Shown: positions 1-12,118, numbered from the stretch's first letter. The stretch is DNA of 64,000 bases from Bathynomus jamesi (GCA_023014485.1 JAJOZX010000876.1:17501-81500), one strand, 5' to 3'. Program-made: numbers and translations. The notes: a model not told the origin generated them from the letters alone.

Positions 1-41
1 TTTGTGTACCTTTTGTGTGATAAATTTAAATAATTTCTTAC

Positions 42-575
42 CCACGAAACACAGACTCATCATCCATCCAACTGACATAGAAATTGCGGTCGAGACGAAA
101 AAGCGTTTGTTTTTTGCTTCACTATCTCGGAAGTCGTTTTTCCTTTGTTTTCTTCATCTTCGTCTTTATTAATATGGACGTAACAGTGTTCGCTTTTATT
201 ATGATCCTCTTCTATTTGGAGATTTTCTCTTTCGAGCTGTTGGGCGCTTTCAAGATCTTTTTTCAAGAGGGAAGTCCTGTCATCATTATGAGAGTTACTA
301 GGCCGTCGCTGCCTCACCTCATTTTCGTTGTTTTCTCTAACCCACTTCACGAAACTTGGATGGGCGTGTCTGTCATCAACATCAAGTGGACCGAAAGATT
401 CGGCAAACCTCGAAATAGTTTGCCAGAACTCGGAGTTCGGATTGAAAAAGTCGCTTTCTTCAGTAATGTTAAATTTTCGATGCGAGCTTGTTTTATTAGA
501 CTTAACTTCCTTTTTCCTCTCTGGTCGTTTGTTGATCATGCTTTTCACAATTCTGTTGTAAAATATTCTTTCTTC
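42..575 (-). CDS. Polycystin-1-like exon, charged cytoplasmic loop (last exon seen)
   Basis: The exon starts after a good acceptor (polypyrimidine then TTATTCCAG, AG at 576-577) with residues EERIFYNRIVKS and runs in phase 0 from the 3064-3198 exon. It encodes a hydrophilic, Lys/Glu/Asp-rich stretch of about 171 residues without membrane segments. That fits the variable cytoplasmic loop that follows the third transmembrane helix in PKD1-family proteins. A perfect donor (GTAAG) lies at 37-41 and would give 534 nt, exactly 178 codons. However, two consecutive in-frame TGA codons occur at 57-62, six codons before that donor. Either the frame really ends here, or the exon is damaged or contains a sequence error. 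The continuation is outside the window. Exon assignment rests on splice sites, phase and order; this loop itself has no family motif I can recognise. Confidence 0.65.
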
Positions 576-1320
576 CTGGAATAAGGAACGAAGAGTTAAT
601 AATACAGTACTCGCTACGCAGTAATATTGATAACAAGAGTGACAGGTGATAACAGAAACCAAAATGACTGACGAAATTACTGTTATTAAGCGTCACGTAA
701 TTATAAATAACACTGTTCAACAATGATTGTGTCTCAGGAAAACTTTTATGTCATTATTATACTGTAGAGTTTTTAACGCTGATTGCAAAAATGGTCTTAT
801 TATTTTCCTATCACGTATAGTTTTTGAGAAATTTCCATTTTTTTGTTTTTGAAAAAATATTAAATTTTTGTAGTAAAAACTGTTCATTTATTTTATCTCG
901 CAACTCTGACCACATGCGATGTTTGTCTTATTACGTCGTGTGTATTGCTACTCTTATACTATGTGTGATGTTAATATTTTTTTATAGTTTGTATAATAAT
1001 TAATTATATACAATATTATACCTATTATATACAATAATTGTATAATATTTTTTAAGATTTCATGGAAACTATGCGTGATACGCCAAAATGAATAACATTT
1101 TCGGAATCAGCAGCGTCGACTTCATATAGACCAGCTTTGTTTGTTGCCGAGACAGAATAAAGTACAAATTTGTTGCTCAGTGTTATCTAAAAGATAAAAA
1201 AAGTCATAAATGAGGTTAAATTTTCGATGAAACGATGTACTGGAATAGGCTCATTTAAATCCATTATATATTAGCGATTTTGTAAAAGAGAAATGGTTTG
1301 AATTTATAAGGAATTTTACG

Positions 1321-1521
1321 GATCAATGAAAGAAAGCCATCCCCAGCCTTCTTTAGTTAGCTTTATAAGGCTAACTAACGAAAATATCATGACCTAACTA
1401 ACCAATCGTCAAGGGCGTACAGTTGACCAAACGACTGGTTAGGTTAGGTCGTGATATTTTCGTTAGTTAGCCTTATAAGCTAACTAAAGAAGGCTGTGGG
1501 TGGCTTTCTTTCTTTGATCCG
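1321..1521. mobile_element. Palindromic hAT-type MITE, copy 1
   Basis: About 200 bp that folds almost completely on itself: the left arm (GATCAATGAAAG..., then AGCCTTCTTTAGTTAGC) is matched by its reverse complement on the right. It is flanked by ATTTTACG at 1313-1320 and 1522-1529, an 8-bp target-site duplication of the hAT kind. The centre carries TTAGGTTAGG-like sequence and an AATCGTCAAGGGCG motif shared with the other copies. It has no coding capacity. Confidence 0.8.
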
Positions 1522-1941
1522 ATTTTACGTACTGGACCTAACACTGTAGTAATGACTATCCATGGTAATTTCGTAATAAGTAATTGAAACTAACAACGGA
1601 CTAATTAAATAATTAACAGTTAACACCCGCGAAGGCAGAAAGGAAGTACTTAGCATAAATGCGTAAACTGTAAACAAACGTAAATAAATATGGGGTAGAA
1701 ACCGGAACTTGTCTCTCAAAATTTAGAAAGCCAACTCGAAATGAATCAACAGACGACTGCAACAGCTCCTTTCAATTGAATCAGTTTGAAAATTCCGTCC
1801 TAAATTGAGTATTTCATCGCTCGATAGCGAAAGAAGTCTGTTGTGGTTTGAGTTTCGAGCGAATCTTTGGTAACTTTTAGAAGGGGAAGACAATTTAAGT
1901 TGTCACGCTTCTTTTTTAGTCTTCAGAAGGTCGAATGCAAT

Positions 1942-2110
1942 ATAGCGACCGAAGAGAATTACTTTAATGTAAAATATTTATTAATAAATATACCAATAAA
2001 TATACCAATAAATATACCAATAAATATAGCGACCGAAGAGAATTACTCTTAATGTAAAATATTTATTAATAAATATACCAATAAATATACCAATAAATAT
2101 ACCAATAAAT
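1942..2110. repeat. Tandem duplication of an 84-bp unit containing ATACCAATAA repeats
   Basis: Two adjacent copies (1942-2025 and 2026-2110), each beginning ATAGCGACCGAAGAGAATTA and ending in three or four 12-bp AATAAATATACC units. The copies differ by a 2-nt indel. The stretch from 600 to 1310 before it has no recognisable feature apart from AT-rich intronic sequence. Confidence 0.8.
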
Positions 2111-2210
2111 GGGGGGTTTTACACTCTACATGATAGAAAGGAAAGGGGATCTAGAAAGATTTTATTCCATTTTTAGAGTCTTGAAAATGTCGGGAGTTTT
2201 TGTAAATGTA

Positions 2211-2232
2211 GGTTAGGTTAGGTTAGGTTAGA
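2211..2232 (+). repeat. Short interstitial TTAGG run
   Basis: Four consecutive TAGGT units at the start of an otherwise AT-rich stretch. TTAGG is the usual arthropod telomere repeat. The run is short and may be chance or a remnant of the TTAGG-containing MITE cores nearby. Confidence 0.5.
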
Positions 2233-2292
2233 TTTGATTAAATTGGGATAGCTTAGATTAGATTTTGTTTCGTTGACTTTGTTAGTGTAGGT

Positions 2293-2563
2293 CCAAATAC
2301 ATTTATCAAGAAATTTTGGTACTTTTCTGTTACATCCCGCAAATGGTAAATTTTTACTATATGAATACAATGCTTGTTAATATCGCCCTTGACGATTGGT
2401 TAGGTTAAATCGTAATATTTTCATTAACTTTAACAAAAATATCACGACTAAACCTAAACAATCGTCAAGGGCGATATTAATAAGCATTGTATTCATATAG
2501 TAAAAACTTACCATTTGCGGAGATATAACAAAAAAAGTACCAAAATTTTTGCATTTCAGAAAA
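2293..2563. mobile_element. Palindromic MITE, copy 2 (long-armed)
   Basis: The core (about 2385-2475, CGATTGGTTAGGTTAAATCG and its inverse) is the same as in the other palindromic MITEs. The arms extend a further ~75 bp on each side and are unrelated to the arms of other copies: GCAAATGGTAAATTTTTACT on the left is mirrored on the right, out to GGTACTTTT/AAAGTACC. I could not define a clean target-site duplication. Confidence 0.7.
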
Positions 2564-2742
2564 ATTCCTCTACATTTCGAGAATTTCCAGCGTTCAAAAG
2601 TTTTGTCTTTAAAAAGACCATTGGCCAATAAATGTACTCTCTTTTTTTTCAATTTAAACTCGTTACATGTAAAATCTTCGAACTCTGATACTTTTCTTAG
2701 CATATCGAAAATTCTTTGAAATTTTTGTACATCATCTCTTGG

Positions 2743-2942
2743 AAATAAAAACCCACTCTAATAGACAGAGTTTATTTCCACAACAGTTTTGACGCCTACT
2801 GGCATCCTCCTCGGGAGGATCCACCCGAGGAGGATGCCAGTGGGCGTCGAAACTGTTGTGGAAATAAACTCTGTCTATTAGAGTGGGTTTTTATTTTCAT
2901 ATTTTGACCTTCACGTAGAAAAAAGTGAAGTTTTTTGCATTT
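2743..2942. mobile_element. Fold-back of a retroelement end (inverted pair)
   Basis: Arms at about 2741-2812 and 2821-2898 are near-perfect reverse complements, centred on CGGGAGGATCCACCCG. Each arm contains TTTATTTCCACAACAGTTT followed by GACGCC and the CATCCTCCTCGG tail. The structure is flanked by a 12-bp direct repeat ATCATCTCTTGG at 2731-2742 and 2943-2954. A duplication longer than 8 bp points to a retrotransposition-type insertion rather than a hAT one. Penelope-like elements are a candidate source but I cannot prove it. Confidence 0.65.
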
Positions 2943-3063
2943 ATCATCTCTTGGTTTATGTATTAATTTTGCCAGCTAAAAAAATTACAATTGTCCAACC
3001 CTAATTTACACACACACACACATATAAAACATGATCATTAGTTTATTAACTAGGTAATTTTAC

Positions 3064-3198
3064 CAGCATATTCGATGCTTTGAAGACGAGTCTCAGTAGC
3101 CACTGAACTGGAAGCACAACGACGGCTATCAAAACTCCGCAATACAAAGTTTCAATGTGAGGATCTGGTGTCATCATCGTGTGGTTGCTATTTATCCT
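3064..3198 (-). CDS. Polycystin-1-like exon, third transmembrane helix
   Basis: This 135-nt exon (45 codons, phase 0 at both ends) lies between acceptor GAACTTCCAG and donor GTAAAA. The peptide begins RINSNHTMMTPDPHIETLYCG and continues into a hydrophobic helix, LIAVVVLPVQWLLRLVF. In PKD1-family proteins the segment after the PLAT domain and its following helix has this form: a short extracytoplasmic stretch leading to a helix ending in a P-x-(Q/N)-x-L-x-x-x-(L/I)-F pattern. Junction LNVVK/RINSN with the 4070-4225 exon is in frame. Confidence 0.85.
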
Positions 3199-3586
3199 CT
3201 GGAAGTTCACCGTGAAAAAGTTACCAAATAATTTCATCGTAATTATATACAAAAACTATCAAATTTCTCTTTAGTTAATTTGCAAATAGTGAATATTACT
3301 GTGCCGCGATATCGTTAAGTTCGTGCGCCATACGAGAATCACGGCATTTGAGACGAGTTACAGCGATGATATTTTGTAAAGTAACACTTTAATTCGTTTA
3401 TTTTGGGTTCGTTTTTTGTTCTTGCGTAGTGAAACTTTTTGTTAAGAGGTTTTAACTCACACATTTTTAAATGCATTCTTAATGCATCACATTTGTTCAA
3501 TGCCTGATATCACTATCCTTGACAGGGTCAAATACATTCAGAGATAGGTTTGCCAACTTTGTTTTCGTTGTTAAACTCCAGCCGGA

Positions 3587-3721
<135 letters not shown>

Positions 3722-4069
3722 AAGAATTTCTTTTTACATCAAATTTTATACATTTAGGAAGGGGGTCATTCAGGAATCAAAATTGTAGCTAAATAAGGGT
3801 CTGCAAATAATTAATCAAATGAACTGCTTAATTGTTACCGGTGGGTCGACTCGGCGGTTCAGCCTAATTTTTTTTTTTTTTTTTTTTTTTAAAGAAAAAT
3901 CCAAAGTATTTTTTACGCACTATTAAAGCCGATTCAACTTCAGTTAGATTGTGATAAACTACTGCACTTAATGTGGTAAATTGCCATGAAGTAGTATAAT
4001 AAAGTGTTATCATCTCATTTGGATTTCACGTATCGAAAGAAGCTTATGAAGAGTGAACCTTTTTCTTAC

Positions 4070-4225
4070 CTTCACGACGTTCAGTGAAATCGTTCCCAAT
4101 AACAAACAAACTGTGATAAAAATGGTCAAGGTTTGTAGTGGGAAAAACTTTGAATGCGATGTTGCGAAGAGAGAATGGAAAAGTGTATGTTCGCCAACGT
4201 ACTGAGGTAGAAAATGTTCAAAATC
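4070..4225 (-). CDS. Polycystin-1-like exon, segment after PLAT and second transmembrane helix
   Basis: The 156-nt exon (52 codons, phase 0/0) has acceptor TTTTTCTTGCAG and donor GTAAGAAAAA. It encodes DFEHFLPQYVGEHTLFHSLF followed by ATSHSKFFPLQTLTIFITVC and a helix ending ISLNVVK. This matches the polycystin-1 region directly after PLAT, where 'H-x-(L/W)-x-S-(I/L)-F...S-x-F...Q' precedes the next membrane helix, a topology known for PKD1, PKD1L and PKDREJ. It joins in frame to the PLAT-end exon upstream and the 3064-3198 exon downstream. The intron to 4451 is only 225 bp, unlike the giant ones elsewhere in the gene. Confidence 0.88.
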
Positions 4226-4450
4226 CTGCAAGAAAAAGAGGAAAGTTTGATATAAAAAAAAATAAAATTGTTAATCAGATTAAATTTTTTCTAGGCTGAA
4301 TGTAATTTAATCATACGGTAGGTGAATTATTATTCTTTAAAGTTTAAATGCTTTAAAACTATAATTCACACAATTCACTATTCGTGGAACATTCAAATGA
4401 GTTAGTTCGTTATATGAAAGTCATCTAAAAATGCGAGTCAAGTTGCTCAC

Positions 4451-4664
4451 CTGCAAGAAAGTGGTCGGTTTCTCAAGACTAATTTCTCTAACCACTTGAG
4501 CGTCGTCTGAAGTTACGGAGAGCCATTTGTAACAAGGGTAAACAAACCTGGACCCTGTTTGCAGGTCTGCAATGCTTACTTCACACACGAACCAACCTTT
4601 GCCTTCGCCGTAATCGTCGTGCCATAGCTGGACGCTCAGAATGTCCCCAAGAGACACGGGAGAC
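4451..4664 (-). CDS. Polycystin-1-like exon, C-terminal half of PLAT domain
   Basis: The peptide SPVSLGDILSVQLWHDDYGE then GKGWFVCEVSIADLQTGSRF is a textbook PLAT/LH2 signature: 'L-x-W-H-D-(N/D)-x-G', 'W-(F/Y)', 'V-x-V-x-D-L-Q-T-G' and the final '(F/C)-x-C-(Y/N)-x-W-L'. PLAT is a beta-sandwich that binds lipid or protein at the membrane and in PKD1 sits on the cytoplasmic side of the first helix. The exon is 214 nt: one base completes a codon split with the 14629-14738 exon, then 71 codons. Donor is GCAG/GTGAGC. The acceptor (CCCAAAG) is weak but the phase agrees exactly. Confidence 0.92.
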
Positions 4665-4704
4665 CTTTGGGCAGAAATGTCAGCTCAGAACGTATTTCAC
4701 CTAA

Positions 4705-4708
<4 letters not shown>

Positions 4709-4752
<44 letters not shown>
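4709..4752 (+). repeat. (CT)n microsatellite
   Basis: Uninterrupted CT dinucleotides, in the 10-kb intron just upstream of the PLAT-end exon. Confidence 0.95.
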
Positions 4753-4754
<2 letters not shown>

Positions 4755-5004
4755 TACACGCGTATGATAGTGTTTTCAATAACTGATCGTAAAAACTTGT
4801 CTTGTAGTGAAATTAACTAAATTAACTCTCCAATAAAGTGATATATTTAAATTAGTGGGTAAAAGTTAATACGTGGAAATTTTTTTATTAAAAACAAATA
4901 GTGATCATTAAATTCCAAATATACTTTTATCCCATGAATAAGTGGTTTACATAAATAGAAATTGTAAATAAATCTATAAATAATAGTTAAACATAAGACT
5001 AGTT

Positions 5005-5216
5005 GGTGCTACTGTAGTATGCGGTCTACCTACGATTGGTTAGGTTTAATCATGATATTTTCGTTAAAACTAACGAAAATATCATGACTAAACCTAACCA
5101 ATCGTCAAGGGCGATTAACATTGGGATGTAAACAAGCAATTAGCAAACAAGATAAGAAACTATACTTCAAAGGTAGACCGCCGAATCGTAGGTAGACCGC
5201 ATACTACAGTAGCACC
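5005..5216. mobile_element. Palindromic hAT-type MITE, copy 3
   Basis: The terminus GGTGCTACTGTAGTATGCGG is mirrored at the right end, and the inner core CGATTGGTTAGGTTTAATCA is shared with the other copies. GACTAGTT flanks it at 4997-5004 and 5217-5224, an 8-bp target-site duplication. The right half holds about 70 bp (near 5117-5180) with no partner on the left, so the palindrome is lopsided. Confidence 0.8.
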
Positions 5217-5939
5217 GACTAGTTGGTGTAGCGTATAGTCATTAGGTTTTCACCTCATTTAAGTGTGGTGGATATGCGTTTCAAGTCGCAAGGCCAAGGG
5301 AAGTTGTGTTGTTATGGAAGGTGTTAATATGTCGTTTGAAAATATGACAAATTGTATAGATGTCCTAAAATTATGCGAGAAAAAAAGATAACTTAATTAA
5401 TGAATTACTAAAGATGAATGTATTAAAAGATCGTATTTTGCGCGAAAGACTTTGTAGAAGTAGAAACTCGAGAAAATTTGTACTGACAATGGAGTCTGTG
5501 CTGGATATAGATTGAAATGCGTGCAATGCAGGAAGCGGTACAGTTTAAGATCAGTCAGTTTTGGCGAAATCGAAAATAAGTTTAGAAACATTTGTGCAAT
5601 TAACATATTTATTTTGTTACAAGGAAAACGTAAGAATATGTAGTCAATTGATAGGCCTATCTAAGAAAACGGTAATTAATTTTTATTATTTCTTAAGAGA
5701 AGTTTGTTCAAGAGCTTATTGAAAAATATAAATTAGGCAGACCAGGAGTCACATGTCAAACAGACGAAACTATTGTAGCATACAGGAAGTAAAACACGCG
5801 ATGAAGAGAAAATCTAGATGTTTTCCAGGTTCATCAACGTCAAGAATAAAAGTTGCTCCACCATTGTACATGTTGGTAGTATTGACATTTTTCAGAGAGG
5901 TATAGGAGGGTAGACAGAACTATTGTAAAAGAATTTAAA

Positions 5940-7190
5940 AACCTAACCAAGATGATTAAAAAACACTTTGTAGGAGAATTTGAAATGGTACGTTACAAAA
6001 TGTTTCGCAAAGATAGGAACGGAACGGAAGGGAAGGTTGGTGGACTACTTTTATATACTTGTGACTTCCTGCACTCAGTAAATAGTAAAATTGTTTCTGC
6101 TCATGAAATGTTGGGAATTGAACTAAATTTGAACAATAAAATAGTGCATCTATTTCTAGTACACAGGCCACCTCACTACCCAGTTGATAAGGATATAAAC
6201 TTGTATAATCAATTAAGTAGAAAAGTGAATAAGATCATCTATATTAACTATATACAGTAGACGTTGGGCTCCTAAGTACAATTTCTGAGTTTGCAGATTA
6301 TACCAAATTAAAAAATAGTGTAGGACCTACACTGTAGGTAACGCGGAGAGCGTAAGAACGCCTCAAAATGACGTTGATTGGTTGGGCGAATGATCTGGTA
6401 CTTGGCAGATGCCATTCAACTTAACAGGGCAAGAGTTACATAGGTTACAAGAACATACAGTAGGTTACAACTTACAAGAACCCGACAACCGATTAGGCTC
6501 TTTGGGGAGGAACTTGATTGAGACTGAGCTAAAGAGACTTAGGAGTTTATATCAATAATGATCTCAAACCGTCAAAACACTGTGCAGAAGTCGAAAAGAG
6601 GACCTTAAAAATACTAGGTAATATTAAAAGGCGGTTCCAATTTAGAAGCAAGGAGACTGTACGATCTCTTTACAATTCAGTAGTTAGACCTCAACTAGAG
6701 TATTGCGTACAGTTTTGGTTTCCGTCCCTAACGAAGGATATAGAAAGGTTGGAAGCAAGGGCCACAAAATTGATCCCTTGAATGAGACTGCAAAACTATT
6801 AACGTAGATTAGGGCGCTTAAATCTGTTTATCTTGGAGAACAGGAGGTTACGCGGTCAGTTTATAAAAGTTTTCAAGATACTCATTGCAATAGACGGGGT
6901 AAACTACAGGAAATTATTCTCATTTAATACCAATCGAGAAGAAATAATGATTTTAAATTGGAACTAAAAAAATTTAGTACCTCCATCTGCAGTAATTTCT
7001 TCTCTAAAATAGTTAATGCTGGAGCCGACTTCCCTCGGGGGTTGTTTCAAGCCAAAATGTAAATATACTTAAAAATAGGTTGGACAAAGTTCTGAATACA
7101 CTCAGAGTTTAAGACTGTTTCTAACATATAACAATTTAAGAATCTATTAAATAAGTACAGTATTTTAAAAACAGTATTATAACGTAACCC
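5940..7190 (+). pseudogene. Decayed CR1-like LINE (endonuclease and RT remnants)
   Basis: The open frame 5952-6260 (MIKKHFVGEFEMVRYKMFRK...) aligns by eye with the endonuclease domain of the CR1-like LINE at 31.6-35.5 kb (same VGEFE-YKMF-KD and ELLG-LNL motifs and 'VYRP'-like block). Then a large internal deletion jumps to an RT remnant at about 6280 (FADYTKL in place of FADDTKL) and to the RT C-terminus at about 6600-7130 (RSLYNSVVRPQLEYCVQFW, ERLEARATKLIP), with stops and frameshifts. It is more diverged than the other copies, so an older insertion. 7190-8370 after it shows no feature I can name. Confidence 0.75.
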
Positions 7191-8570
7191 CGCTGGAGTT
7201 TGTTTAAACATTTACTTTTACACTTAGTCCTCCCCCAACGTTAGAGAGACGTCTCTGGTTGCATTTTGTGCCCCACACAGCATGATCAACCATCGAGCAA
7301 CTTTTTTTTTTAAATCACTTTCCTCATAAACACCTAAGTAGGAGACTCTTGAATTCGCCGTAGCAACAACGGGTGATCACGAATCACCCACAAAACGCTT
7401 TCATACTTCATAAGGGACAAGTACACGGAACCTCCCACTGATATTCCTTGCTGGAAAGAGATTTTCTCTACTATCGTGGTGGCACAACACTGCGAAGTAT
7501 AAACGACTAAATGTATCTCTTGCCGTACAAAACACCTTTTACGGCGGGAGATCCAAGTTGAAACTCGGCGATATTCAAAGAATTGGCGGACACATATACA
7601 TCACAGACATTCAATTACAAAAAACACGCTCACACACTTGCCTGCCTTGTTAATAAACTAGACAAGTATTTTGTAGAAATACATGATTTCCAAATGAACA
7701 AAAAAATGCATGGCATGGATTAGGTGAAGTAAGGTTGCGTTTCAGCAGTCCCTATTTCTTCTTTTCTTTTCCTTCTTTGGGTGGGCTGGGTGTGTGTGAT
7801 GGTTGGGGGCATGGTGTGGAAAATCTGATTTCCTTTCTCAATTCTTGTTTCAAACCCTCTCCTGTAGAAGCATTTTATCACCTTGCCACATGATGGCTTT
7901 GCGCGTACATGGTGTAGACATGGAAAGGTTGCTTAACCCTTTTGGGGCTAGCCTGGAGTGGGACATGGGATCTTCGTTGACCCAATATCTCGGTAAATAG
8001 AGTCGTAAATATTTTGTATAACATCAAAACATACGTTCGAATTTTGTGACGATACCAAGATGTTGATATTGAATTAGCAGAAATATATGATGATAGTATA
8101 TACAACCATGCTCTCTAATGTACGATTTCTGTGTGTGCATAACGTAATTGTGGAGCTAGTCTATATATTCTATTTCCTATAAAATTTTCTTGGCTACTTT
8201 TCCAGGGTCAAGGTAATTTCTTCAACCTTTTTCCGTACCATGCGGAGAGTAGGGAGAGAGCCTTACGCTTTTCTATCCAGTTTTCTACTACTGCTAAATA
8301 GTTAAAAAATTAACTAGTTTAATAACAGGAACCTCCCCGAGTGGACCGAAAGGTTTTTGAGGCTCTCTTTCTCTCTCGCTATATATATATATAACTTGCC
8401 TAAATAATTAAATTTTGATTTCCTATTTTTAGACTAAAATTCTACACTGAACAGTTCTATTAATTAGATTTTAAATTTAGCTCCCGTTGAAATGGGAATA
8501 TAAAATGTCGAACAAAAATTGTTTTGTTGCAAATTAAAATTGGAAATTTGCAAATTAAAAGTAATTCATT

Positions 8571-8571
<1 letters not shown>

Positions 8572-8627
<56 letters not shown>
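8572..8627 (+). repeat. (CT)n microsatellite
   Basis: About 55 bp of CT. The 65-residue open frame across it is a by-product of the repeat. A second CT array lies at 8934-8980. The intervals 7200-8570 and 8630-9530 otherwise hold AT-rich intronic sequence with no recognised feature. Confidence 0.95.
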
Positions 8628-8630
<3 letters not shown>

Positions 8631-8929
8631 AAATACGTGGTATAGATTAGATGAAGTAGTTTAATATTTATGCGATCCTTTATTTTCTGCTGTCTTCTAA
8701 TGCGTAACTGAGTACATGAGATAAATGTACGCATGGTGTGAATGAACTCTGAAGCTATTCTTTTCATTATACTTCCTACTTTTCTATAAATCTTCTTTCA
8801 CCATTATTTCCTGTCAGCCGTGGCTAGCGGAGGAGGGAGAGAACCTTGTCTGTTCTATACTTTAATATTACTACTATTCCTGGATGAAAACTTTACACGT
8901 CTGTAAGTGTAAGCATGGTATAAGTTTTC

Positions 8930-8985
<56 letters not shown>

Positions 8986-9559
8986 AACGTTTAAGTTAAA
9001 TTCAAAGGATGAACGGAACTTCAAACAAAATAGTTCGTTCTAAATTCAGCTTCACCAATGTTGTGCAGCTGATTACGTTGATAACGCGAAGTTACGTTCT
9101 GAGAGACCCAAGTGGTCCCTGTTATCTATTGTTAAAAATCTTATGGGGAAAGTAGGTTAGGTTCCGAAGACCCCATGCAAAAATTTTATTTTATATAAAA
9201 TACATACTGTGGTATAATGACTTGTAAACGTAACATACATGCGAATGACTGACTGAGAGCATCACGCCACACTACACATCGATCACTCGTATTCCCGAGT
9301 TCTCGGCTCGAATCTGTGCGTTTGCTGGGTGTCTGACTTGAAATTTACCAGTTTAGCTTTAAGGATACCGAGTTATTCGCGTCTTGTTCCGTGTAATAAA
9401 AAAGTCCTATACTTTTGGCCGTGTTATTCCCGTACCGGATTATCAAACACCGCGTTATAAGCGTATTCTACTATATGTACTGTTGAGCAGAGATTACTTC
9501 GTTAAGTATTCGACCACTGCAGCGCTGGTAAAGGGTTTGTAGCGAGACAGTTTATTCAG

Positions 9560-9775
9560 AAACAAAGTAATAAGAAAAATGTGTACATGACATTTATGGA
9601 GTTGAAGAAAGTGTGATGAAGCGAATACATCTGTCTTTTGGCAAGTGCATGTATGGTGTAAGTGGTGAGTTGTTAAATGCAGTGAAAAGTCACGTGGATA
9701 TAGTAGTGTTTATGCAAGAGTTAAGGGAGAAATGAGTAAGTGGTTCATTACTAATGGAGTATGACGTATGTATTA
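9560..9775 (+). pseudogene. LINE reverse-transcriptase fragment
   Basis: Reading across stops, the segment gives KNVYMTFMELKK then a stretch with MYGVSGELLNAVKSHVDI-like and VNGEMSKWF-like order. This is the finger/palm order of a widespread LINE RT family ('(L/M)-Y-M-x-F-(M/I)-D-L-x-K-A-Y-D' ... 'V-N-G-x-(L/M)-S'). Many stops; too short to assign a clade. A small open frame 9768-10019 follows but has no similarity I know. Confidence 0.45.
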
Positions 9776-10122
9776 TTATCGGTTCCAATTGTTGGAAGCA
9801 CTGGGCCACCTATCTTATAGTCAGGTGTATCTCAACATCTCGACTATTGGAATCGATGTTACACTGATGGTATTTCCCGTTCGCTCAGTGTTGTTAAAAC
9901 AAGTTACAGTAGAGAAAAATGCTTATAGAACCAGTATCTATGATGGAAATCAACGAAACACACACAGAACAGGACTGCCACCTTCAGTAGGATACTACCG
10001 TACTGTTTTTCACTTGTGATGAACTACCTACCCATCAGTATATTTGGCAATACTTCTACGAACTGCCATGAACAGGGGGTCAAAATAAATACATTTTCCT
10101 AGCCAACTTTAATATATAGAAA

Positions 10123-10141
10123 TTGGTGTGTGTGTGTGTGT

Positions 10142-10177
<36 letters not shown>
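10123..10177 (+). repeat. (TG)n microsatellite
   Basis: TG repeat with one GG interruption. Related arrays: (GT)n 10719-10761 and (CA)n 10914-10966. Between 10180 and 12070 I see AT-rich sequence, homopolymers and these arrays, but no gene. Confidence 0.95.
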
Positions 10178-10180
<3 letters not shown>

Positions 10181-10717
10181 GTCAAATTCCATATAATCAA
10201 TAATTCACAAGACGGCTGCTGTCATTCAAAATTTCAAATCTATTCCGAATAAATCAAAGCCAATATAAAAACCTTTTGTTTTATTAAACATTTTGGATGT
10301 TTCGACCAAACTACAACTGTCCTCCTCAAGAGTCGGAACAACTAAGTTATATATGTTGCCCTAAGTTATGAGTTAAGTTATAAGAAACGGGGAGATAATC
10401 TAGACATTTGTCAGGCACAATGTAGGTAACTTCTTGAGAATGACTGCGGGCAGAGTATAATTTTGTGCAAATATTTTAACATCTCTTTAATTCTGTAATT
10501 CCTGCATACTCCATTATTCTCGCTAACATCAATTCCAAAAAATGAGAGACAAATGGGAGCAAAATGGATTTCTGTAGTTGCTTCTTTCATGTTAAAATTA
10601 TTCATCTTTTTCTTTCAAATTCAAAACTGCATTTGTTCAGGTTCTTTTTCATTCTTTTTCCACGATATCATGTTTTTTTACTTCTCTCACCCTTGCTCTA
10701 AAGCCTTTACTAATCAT

Positions 10718-10763
<46 letters not shown>

Positions 10764-10913
10764 CACTGTAAAATGTAGTAAAAAATATACTGTTTTAATA
10801 TGAAAAAGCTTCCGCCCGCACATGAAGTTCATGTCTTCGTTTGCTATAAACTAAGTGAAAATTAAAAGGAGTACATGCTTAAATGGTTGAATAAAACTAT
10901 ATGCATTAAATAT

Positions 10914-10968
<55 letters not shown>

Positions 10969-11861
10969 TAATTAGTTTCGTAAAATATACACTTCGGTTT
11001 GGATGTGAATTTTGAACATGGTATTGTTTTCATGTAAGAGGACTCGTAATGCATCTGCGTGTCAAACAGCTGCGTTCACACAAAATAAACAAACGTGTAC
11101 ACTGTACAGTATGAACGAATGTTTACACACGCACGCACATTTTTAACGCGTACAGGAACAAAATGTCATACAGACGATGAAGTATGTATACTCGCACGGT
11201 CATAGATGCATATTCCCTTCATACAAGGATTATAATGTCAAGGGCTATTAATATTGCCAAAAGCGTACAATGCAAGAGATACCCACAATAAATTACGTTT
11301 CTTATTTCTCTAATTAATTTTTAGTCTTTGTATGGCTCTTTTAAAAAATGTTTTTCAGAACAAACTTCTTTTTTTTTTTGTTGCCTTTAATGTTAGTATG
11401 TAATTAGTGTGTATATGCAAAATTTACAAGTGTTTCCTCCGTAAAAATAAAAGTGTGTACATTTTTTTCTCTCTCGTTTTTTATTTTTGTAAGGTTTTTT
11501 TTTTTTTTCTTAAATAGAATCTTTTTTTATCTGTTTTTGGCCAAAATTCTCCAAAGGCATTTTCATATCGAGCGGAACTCTTGTATAAATACAAATGTCA
11601 AATATTTATTTATGTTATCAGCGCAGCGCTTTACCCGTGATTTATAACCATTGTTTAAGGTATTTATAGGTGTATTACACACGACAGCCCATATTTGTAA
11701 AGATTTAAAACGACTGAAGACAAGTTAATATTGGTATTATTCAAAACGCGATTATAAAATATTGCAGAAAAATTTTTCAAATATTTAAATTGAAAATAGT
11801 GTTTCCTTTTTTACATTTATTCACATTTTTGTGGGGTTTAGGGGTTGCGGGGGGTTGGGGG

Positions 11862-11873
11862 GGGGGGGGGGGG
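11862..11873 (+). repeat. Poly-G run within G-rich segment
   Basis: A G-rich stretch from about 11833 (GGGGTTTAGGGGTTGCGGGG) leads into an uninterrupted poly-G run. Four or more G-tracts in about 45 bp make it a candidate G-quadruplex. Confidence 0.7.
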
Positions 11874-12068
11874 AATAGGATGTTAGTTACTTTGTCCTCG
11901 TCGGGTAAAATGTTAGTTAACATGTTGTAGAAAGTTTATCTTTAGTACTTTTGGGTATTAACATTTTAAATAGCTTGTTATTTAAATGTTAAAACTTAAT
12001 GATTAATGCTGACATGAGAAGAATTTAAATCCAGAACATTTGTGGCTTTGGAAGAAACTGTTTTAAAG

Positions 12069-12070
<2 letters not shown>

Positions 12071-12113
<43 letters not shown>
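12071..12113 (+). repeat. (CA)n microsatellite
   Basis: Uninterrupted CA followed by a short TA stretch. Confidence 0.95.

Positions 12114-12118
<5 letters not shown>

Noticed and set aside
2211..2232. Telomere or chromosome-fusion site
   Set aside because: Only four TTAGG-type units, and the same pentamers occur in the MITE cores.
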